A stretch of 10,410 bases of DNA, taken from the NCBI GenBank assembly GCA_036568605.1, contig DATCSE010000463.1, positions 1 through 10,410 on the forward strand, given 5' to 3'. Below are positions 6,489 to 10,410 of this stretch, piece after piece; within the stretch, counting starts at the first letter, position 1; each line of letters starts with the position of its first letter. Origin of the DNA: DATCSE01 sp036568605 (lineage in GTDB: Bacteria > Pseudomonadota > Gammaproteobacteria > Burkholderiales > Burkholderiaceae_C). Position numbers and translations under genes: made by a program. Under the pieces are notes generated by a model. That model saw only the letters and a list, made by a program, of their open reading frames with translations. It ran no database searches and had not been told where the DNA came from.

Positions 6489-6517
6489 GTTGACAAGAAA
6501 TTAATCCTAGGGTCAAC
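6489..6517. promoter_or_regulatory. Inverted repeat GTTGAC-N17-GTCAAC
   Basis: Perfect 6-bp arms GTTGAC (6489-6494) and GTCAAC (6512-6517) flank an AT-rich 17-bp core containing the small palindromes ATTAAT and CCTAGG. One arm overlaps the TTGTCA -35-like sequence read towards accB. It begins 20 bp beyond the end of the thioredoxin gene. It could be an operator, or paired promoter-like boxes on the two strands; the sequence does not decide. Confidence 0.3.
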
Positions 6518-6537
6518 GTGGATGGCGAACCGCCGCT

Positions 6538-7059
6538 TCAGCGCACGGCCGCGGCCCAGGCGGCGAGCACGTCGGCGCTCAGTTCGCCGATCTTGCGCTG
6601 CGTGAGCGCGCCGGCCGAATCGTAGGCGACGCTGAACGGCAGTCCGCCGCCGGTATTGCCCAGCACGCGCAACCATCCCAGCGCGTCGGTTCCGGCGATC
6701 GCGATTGGATAGCCGACCGGGCGCTTCGCGAGAAACTCGCGCACCGCTTCGATCCGGTCGATCGCAAGGCCGGCGACCTGCCAGCCGGCGGCCTGCTGTT
6801 CGCGAGCGAAGCGATCGAGCAGCGGCATCTCGCGCACGCAGGGCGCGCACCAGGTCGCCCAGAAGTTCAGCAGCAACGGCTTGCCGAGGAAGCTGGCCAA
6901 CGCCAGCTTCCCGCCATCCGGGCGCTCGAACTCGGTATGGAACTCGGCCGAATCGCCAGCGCGCGGTTCGGCATGGCGCCGCTGCAGCAGCACGGCAGTC
7001 GCGATGCCGGCCGCGGCGGCGGCCGCGCCGGCACTGAAGACGAGGTGGCGCCGGTTCAC
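6538..7059 (-). CDS. TlpA/ResA-family membrane-anchored thioredoxin
   Basis: A 173-residue periplasmic thiol-disulfide oxidoreductase. Residues 5-25 are a hydrophobic Ala-rich signal or anchor that follows Arg3-Arg4. The thioredoxin fold begins around residue 36, with LLLNFWATWCAPCVREMPLL holding the redox motif W70-C71-A72-P73-C74 and the cis-proline at P141 (GLPFSV). TlpA and ResA proteins keep apocytochrome c or other periplasmic thiols reduced; the partner here is not indicated. The start is GTG (7057-7059), overlapping the TGA of the preceding gene as GTGA, which points to translational coupling. There is no strong ribosome binding site. The nearest downstream gene on this strand is accB, 277 nt away. 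Confidence 0.93.
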   Translation of the reverse strand: MNRRHLVFSAGAAAAAAGIATAVLLQRRHAEPRAGDSAEFHTEFERPDGGKLALASFLGKPLLLNFWATWCAPCVREMPLLDRFAREQQAAGWQVAGLAIDRIEAVREFLAKRPVGYPIAIAGTDALGWLRVLGNTGGGLPFSVAYDSAGALTQRKIGELSADVLAAWAAAVR

Positions 7060-7670
7060 GATGTCGTGCCCGCGCCTTCGCCCAGCAGCTTGCGCAGCGC
7101 CGTGAGGTCGCCGCGTTGCGTGCGGCCGCCGGCGTCGGGCTTCAGTGCGCCCCGCAGATCGTCGTGGTCCAGCACATGCAGGTGCAGCATCACCCGCTCG
7201 CCGAACAGCGCGCTGGGTTCGGCGATGCTGAGCACATCGACCGTCTCGCCGCGCGGCCCGGGGGCGCTGGAGACGTCGTAGTCGACTCGGCGGTCGAGCA
7301 GCGCAATCTCGGCGGCCTTCGAGTCGTCGCAGAACAGCTCGAGGTGGATGTCGTTCAGCCGGGTCGCGGTGCCGCGCCAGACAGCGCCGCTCAGGTGCGG
7401 GCGAAACGCGGCGAGCCGTTCCATCCAGCGCGCCGCGATCGAGCGCAGCTCGGCAAGCTCGGCCGGCTGGCTGCCGGCACGAAACAGCGCGAGGTACTCG
7501 CGCACCGCATCCTCGACCGCGTCGTTGCCCGGCAGGTCGGGCGCCCGCACGGCGCCGCGGCCCAGCGCACGCGCCGCGCGGCGTTTCGCCGGGCCGTACT
7601 CCAGCCCTTCCTCGACGACCAGTCGGGCGGCGGCCGCGGCGACTTCTTCGGTGAACGATGATGCGGTCAT
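7056..7670 (-). CDS. Conserved nucleotidyltransferase-like protein, function unknown
   Basis: A 204-residue cytoplasmic protein without a signal or membrane segment. I recognise the text as a conserved betaproteobacterial family, beginning SFTEEVAAAAARLVVEEGLEYGPAKRRAA, which databases tend to name nucleotidyltransferase or hypothetical. Residues 96-116 (AVWRGTATRLNDIHLELFCDD) resemble a weakened polymerase-beta-type nucleotidyltransferase motif, with N106/D107 where the metal-binding acidic pair would be and D115/D116 further on. The C-terminus has HVLDHDDLRGALKPDAGGRTQRGD. I chose the ATG at 7668-7670 because the family starts close to SFTEEV; the longer frame adds 25 residues through the spacer after mtgA. 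No good ribosome binding site is seen, but TAGAAT (7701 to 7696) could be a -10 box. It overlaps the thioredoxin gene by 4 nt, so the two are probably made together. Confidence 0.8.
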   Translation of the reverse strand: MTASSFTEEVAAAAARLVVEEGLEYGPAKRRAARALGRGAVRAPDLPGNDAVEDAVREYLALFRAGSQPAELAELRSIAARWMERLAAFRPHLSGAVWRGTATRLNDIHLELFCDDSKAAEIALLDRRVDYDVSSAPGPRGETVDVLSIAEPSALFGERVMLHLHVLDHDDLRGALKPDAGGRTQRGDLTALRKLLGEGAGTTS

Positions 7671-7728
7671 GGCGCCAGGGCAGGAAGCGGCCTTGATTCT
7701 AGGAAGCCTGAGAAGCCATCCCGGCGCA

Positions 7729-8529
7729 TCACGGTAATTCCACACCGCCCATGCGCGCCGCGATGGTACCGGCGCGACCGACCACGTAGGCCGATCCCGG
7801 CCGCTTCTCGAACCGCTTGGGCGCCGGCAGCATCACCGCGAGCTGTGCGGCCTGCGCGGTCGACAGTCCGGCGGCGCTGGTCCTGAAGTAATGCCGCGCG
7901 GCCGCCTCGGCGCCGAACACGCCTTCGCCCCACTCGACGTTGTTCAGGTAGATCTCGAGGATGCGCTGCTTCGGCAGGCATGCCTCGAGCATCATCGTGA
8001 TCGCGAACTCCTGGCCTTTGCGCAGCAGGTTGCGCTCGCCGCTCAGAAAGAGGTTCTTCGCGAGCTGCTGCGTGATCGTCGAGCCGCCGACGACCTTCGC
8101 CTGGACATGCGCAACCGGTTTCGCGCCCGATGCGGCGACTGCGCGCGACGGCGCCTTCTGCACCCGGCGATCGATCTGCGCATTGATCTTCTCGACGCGG
8201 GCCTCGGCGCGCTGGTTGCGCTCCCAGGCTTTTTCGAGCGCGTCCCACTCGACGCCGCTGTGCTCGGAGAAGCCGGCGTCCTCCGAGGCGATCACCGCGC
8301 GCTTCAGGTGGTCCGACAGGCGCGGATAGCCCGCCCATTGCTGGCTCCACGCGATCTCGTGCTTCTGCACGAGCAGCCGCCAGGCCTCGGAGCGCTGGAA
8401 GCTCGTGGACTGCGGGTCGATCACGCGCATCGCGGCGATGCGCGCCGCGAAGAACAGCTGCAACGCGAGCGCCGACAGCAGCACGAGCGCCGCGATGCGC
8501 AGCCCGTGCGCGACGATCGCCCGCAGCAT
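7729..8529 (-). CDS. mtgA: Monofunctional biosynthetic peptidoglycan transglycosylase
   Basis: A 266-residue glycosyltransferase family 51 enzyme that polymerises lipid II into glycan strands at the outer face of the inner membrane. Residues 8-30 are the single membrane anchor. Catalytic Glu83 sits in ASEDAGFSEH, then come GGSTITQQLAKNLFLSGERN (148-167), RKGQEF (170-175) and the second essential-glutamate region ILEIYLNNVEWG (190-201). Compared with E. coli MtgA, where EKA..N runs almost directly into GGSTISQQ, there is an extra charged stretch of roughly 35-40 residues (about 107-146). I chose the ATG at 8527-8529, 5 nt after the aroE stop, because it puts the anchor at the N-terminus; a longer frame into aroE is possible but less likely. 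It is closely coupled to aroE. Confidence 0.95.
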   Translation of the reverse strand: MLRAIVAHGLRIAALVLLSALALQLFFAARIAAMRVIDPQSTSFQRSEAWRLLVQKHEIAWSQQWAGYPRLSDHLKRAVIASEDAGFSEHSGVEWDALEKAWERNQRAEARVEKINAQIDRRVQKAPSRAVAASGAKPVAHVQAKVVGGSTITQQLAKNLFLSGERNLLRKGQEFAITMMLEACLPKQRILEIYLNNVEWGEGVFGAEAAARHYFRTSAAGLSTAQAAQLAVMLPAPKRFEKRPGSAYVVGRAGTIAARMGGVELP

Positions 8530-8534
8530 CGCCG

Positions 8535-9374
8535 TCAATGCGCGGGCGCGGCCATGCGCTCGCGCAGCGCGGCGAGCACCGGCGCAGTCTGCGGTGCGAC
8601 GCCGCGCCACAGCTGAAAGGCCTGCGCCGCCTGCTCGACCAGCATGCCCAGCCCGTCGCGGGCGATCGCGCCGTGGCTCGTCGCCCAGTCCAGGAAGCCC
8701 TGGGCGGCCGGTCCGTACATCAGGTCGATCGCCAGCGCGCCCGGCGCGAGCACGGCGGCCGCCACCGGCACCGGCGCGCCGTTCATGCTGCTCGCGCTGG
8801 CGTTGATCACGATGTCGAAGCCGGTGCCGGCGTCCTCGAGCGTGCTCGCGCGCAGCGACGCACCGGCCGCGAAGGTGCGGTGCCGCTCGACCAGCGGCCG
8901 CGCTCGCTCCAGCGTCCGGTTCGCGATCACGATCTCGCGCGTGCGGGCCGCGAGCAGCGGCGCCAACACGCCGGCCGCGGCGCCGCCGGCACCGATCAGC
9001 AGCACGCGTTTGCCGGCCAGCGGGATGCCGGCGTTGACCTCGATGTCGCGCACCAGGCCGACGCCGTCGGTGTTGTCGCCAAGCCAGCCGTCGGCATCGA
9101 AGCGCAAGGTGTTCGCGGCCTGCGCAAGCGCAGCGCGCTCGGTCGGGCGCGAGGCCGCCTTGAACGCGTCGAACTTGAACGGCACCGTGACGTTGCAGCC
9201 CTTCGCGCCGCTGGCCGCGAGCTCGCGCAGCGTGGGCACGAACGCATCGAGCGGCACCAGCAGCCGCTCGTACGAGATCGCCTGGCCGGTCGCCTTCGCG
9301 AACTCGGCATGGATGAACGGCGACTGGCTGTGCTCGACCGGATTGCCGGCGACGACGTAACGGTCCAGGTCCAT
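8535..9374 (-). CDS. aroE: Shikimate dehydrogenase (NADP+)
   Basis: A 279-residue enzyme that reduces 3-dehydroshikimate to shikimate with NADPH in the aromatic amino acid pathway. The substrate serines lie in EHSQSP (14-19), the catalytic Lys67 in NVTVPFK (61-67), and the paired catalytic Asp103 in GDNTDG (99-104). The dinucleotide-binding GAGGAA is at 128-133, and ANRT (151-154) contains the arginine and threonine that favour NADP(H). DLMYGP (217-222) and GLGMLVEQAAQAF (241-253) complete the family. The usual NATSxGM stretch reads NASASSM here (191-197). GAGGGGA lies just before the ATG. The gene sits 15 nt after the TonB-like gene and 5 nt before mtgA, an order (tonB-like, aroE, mtgA) I recall from Burkholderiales. 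Confidence 0.97.
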   Translation of the reverse strand: MDLDRYVVAGNPVEHSQSPFIHAEFAKATGQAISYERLLVPLDAFVPTLRELAASGAKGCNVTVPFKFDAFKAASRPTERAALAQAANTLRFDADGWLGDNTDGVGLVRDIEVNAGIPLAGKRVLLIGAGGAAAGVLAPLLAARTREIVIANRTLERARPLVERHRTFAAGASLRASTLEDAGTGFDIVINASASSMNGAPVPVAAAVLAPGALAIDLMYGPAAQGFLDWATSHGAIARDGLGMLVEQAAQAFQLWRGVAPQTAPVLAALRERMAAPAH

Positions 9375-9389
9375 GGTGTCTCCCCTCTT

Positions 9390-10247
9390 CTAGTTGGCGG
9401 GGCCCAGTTGCTGCGTTTCGAGCGCCTCGTCACGCGTGAACCGGAAGCGCGACGTGACGACGAGCTGATCGGCGCTGCGCCGCATCGCCGGCGTGAACGG
9501 GCCGAACGGCGCGGCCGCCCGGACGATCGCGACCGCGCGCTTGTCCAGTATCTTCGAATTGGACGGCTGCACGATCTCGGTCTCGACGACGCGGCCCGCG
9601 GCATCGAGCGTCACGTTCATGATCAGCTCGCCGTACAGCTTCTTGCCGTTGCTCTCGGGAAAGTTGCGGGTGCCGCGCTCTTCGACCTTGCGGCGATAGC
9701 CGTCGTAGTACAGCGCATAGACCTCCTCGCGCGCCGCCGGGCTGATGTAGCGCTTCTTCGGCCGCGCGTTCTCTTCGTTGATGCGCTTCTCGATCTCGGC
9801 CAGCAGCTGCACGAGCTGGCGCCGCTTGTCCTCCTGCGCGCGTGCGTCGGGGGTGCCCTGGTCGCGCTGCGGGTCGGGCGCGGGCAGCAGTGCGAGCTCG
9901 CGCCGTATCTGCGCGAGCAGCTGCTGCTGCGTCTCCTGCAACTGCTCGATCTGCTTGTGGGCTGTTTCGTCCGAGTCGCCGATCTCGACCAGGGCCGACG
10001 GCGGCAGCGGCGAGGTCGCGCGCCCGCGCTCGGCCTCGCCGCCGCCGGCGAGATTCGCCTGCGCGATCACCTGCGCCTTGTCCGGCGCCAGGCCGGAGCG
10101 CGAGTTGACCAGCACGACCTCGAGCGGCGTGTCCTGGAACACGCGGTTGAAGCCCTCCGGGTCGACCATGCGCACCGCCAGCAGCGCGCCGTGCACGCCG
10201 GCCGAGATGAGCAGCGCGATCTGCAGGGTCGACAGCTTGCGCGGCAT
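9390..10247 (-). CDS. TonB-family energy transducer-like protein
   Basis: A 285-residue inner-membrane protein with a periplasmic C-terminal TonB-like domain. Residues 7-27 form the single membrane helix (LQIALLISAGVHGALLAVRMV), followed by PLEVVLVN and an AQANLAGGGE linker. Residues 97-160 are rich in Gln, Glu and Arg in heptad-like spacing and are probably coiled coil. The C-terminal domain starts near YISPAAREEVYALYYDGYRRKVE (168-190) and includes YGELIMNVTLDAAGRVVETEIVQPSN and FTPAMRRSADQLVVTSRFRF. The Pro-Glu/Pro-Lys spacer of classical TonB is missing, and no exbB or exbD is next to it, so a role with TonB-dependent receptors is not certain; a TolA-like structural role is possible. It starts 7 nt after the stop of the partial paralog upstream. 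Confidence 0.9.
   Translation of the reverse strand: MPRKLSTLQIALLISAGVHGALLAVRMVDPEGFNRVFQDTPLEVVLVNSRSGLAPDKAQVIAQANLAGGGEAERGRATSPLPPSALVEIGDSDETAHKQIEQLQETQQQLLAQIRRELALLPAPDPQRDQGTPDARAQEDKRRQLVQLLAEIEKRINEENARPKKRYISPAAREEVYALYYDGYRRKVEERGTRNFPESNGKKLYGELIMNVTLDAAGRVVETEIVQPSNSKILDKRAVAIVRAAAPFGPFTPAMRRSADQLVVTSRFRFTRDEALETQQLGPAN
9960..10064 (-). repeat. Duplicated TonB N-terminal segment, copy within full gene
   Basis: Residues 62-96 of the TonB-like protein align without gaps to the 35 residues encoded at 10306-10410 (24 of 35 identical). At the DNA level 10003-10064 matches 10349-10410 at a constant offset of 346 bp with 10 mismatches in 62. The offset is not a multiple of 3, so the two copies are in different frames and belong to separate genes. 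Confidence 0.85.
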
Positions 10248-10254
10248 CGTGAGG

Positions 10255-10410
10255 TCAGCTCGAAGAAGTGGTCGATTCGGCCGGCTCGGCGCCGCCGTTG
10301 GCGTCCGCGTCGTCGGCCGAGTCGCCGAGCTGCATCGTCGCGGCCGAAGGCAGCGGCGAGGTGGCGCGGCCGGCTTCCGATTCGCCGCCGCCGGCCAGGT
10401 TCGCCTGCGC
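10255..10410 (-). CDS. C-terminal end of truncated TonB-like paralog (partial)
   Basis: These 51 codons and a TGA stop are the 3' end of a gene that continues past the right edge. The first 35 visible residues (AQANLAGGGE, then SEAGRATSPLP, then a GDSADDA stretch) match residues 62-96 of the TonB-like protein encoded immediately downstream. The protein then ends in a low-complexity Asp/Ala/Glu tail and TTSSS. It therefore lacks the coiled coil and the TonB C-terminal domain. If the part outside the window also matches, this is a paralog holding only the membrane anchor and N-terminal linker. It could be a functional short protein or the relic of a tandem duplication. An alternative is that it is the tail of an unrelated upstream protein that acquired this segment. 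The stop is 7 nt before the next start. Confidence 0.75.
   Translation of the reverse strand, partial: AQANLAGGGESEAGRATSPLPSAATMQLGDSADDADANGGAEPAESTTSSS

Larger units (their letters stand above)
6261..6537 (-). promoter_or_regulatory. Leader and candidate promoter region of accBC
   Basis: This 277-bp gap holds no convincing gene and is visibly less GC-rich around 6440-6515 than the flanking genes. On the - strand a -35-like TTGTCA (6496 to 6491) is followed after 18 nt by a weak TAAAGC, and a TAAAGT lies at 6463 to 6458. None is a strong sigma-70 match, so the exact start is open. Two inverted repeats (6431-6444 and 6489-6517) sit where operators would. A start near 6455 would give a leader of about 195 nt, comparable in kind to the long accBC leader of E. 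coli. aroQ, often found here in Burkholderiales, is absent. Confidence 0.4.

Noticed and set aside
6490..6518. A + strand promoter beginning with the exact TTGACA at 6490-6495
   Set aside because: No acceptable -10 box lies 16-18 nt downstream (TCAACG at 6513), and it would transcribe antisense into the thioredoxin gene.

Overview
The window looks like a stretch of a high-GC betaproteobacterial chromosome, most likely Burkholderiales. The evidence is the gene content and order (nrdB, a Lys/Ala-rich histone-like gene, a PfkB nucleoside kinase, a DUF3426 protein, prmA, accC, accB, a TlpA-like thioredoxin, mtgA, aroE, a TonB-like gene), strongly GC-biased third positions, and a palindromic intergenic element of a kind I associate with Comamonadaceae and their relatives. 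Genus cannot be fixed from the sequence alone. No phage, transposase, CRISPR, tRNA or rRNA is visible.

Layout. On the + strand are the 3' end of nrdB (1-480), a 238-bp spacer with two hairpins, and a histone H1-like gene (719-1144). A strong hairpin terminator (1161-1189) separates these from a convergent block. Everything else, from 1221 to the right edge, is on the - strand. Read in the direction of transcription it runs: a partial TonB-like paralog, a full TonB-like protein, aroE, mtgA, a nucleotidyltransferase-like conserved protein, a TlpA-family thioredoxin, a 277-bp gap, accB, accC, a 161-bp gap full of hairpins, prmA, the DUF3426 protein and the nucleoside kinase. Most gaps are short (4-nt overlap, then 5, 7, 15, 15, 58, 58 and 87 nt), so two or three long transcripts are likely. 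The 277-bp and 161-bp gaps are the natural regulatory breaks.

How the genes work together. This is core metabolism and envelope biology: dNTP synthesis (NrdB), nucleoid compaction (histone-like protein), purine nucleoside salvage (kinase), ribosomal protein methylation (PrmA), the first step of fatty acid synthesis (AccB and AccC), periplasmic thiol chemistry (TlpA-like), peptidoglycan polymerisation (MtgA), the shikimate pathway (AroE) and envelope energy transduction (TonB-like).

I see no obviously new multi-gene system. The points most worth a second look are: (1) a second, C-terminally truncated TonB N-terminal region directly upstream of the full TonB-like gene, aligned without gaps over 35 residues (24 identical); (2) a run of palindromes between accC and prmA that resembles a dispersed repeat; (3) the lack of aroQ at its usual place before accB, where instead there is a gap with two operator-like inverted repeats; (4) a strong leader hairpin before the histone-like gene; and (5) a poorly understood conserved gene overlapping the thioredoxin gene by 4 nt.
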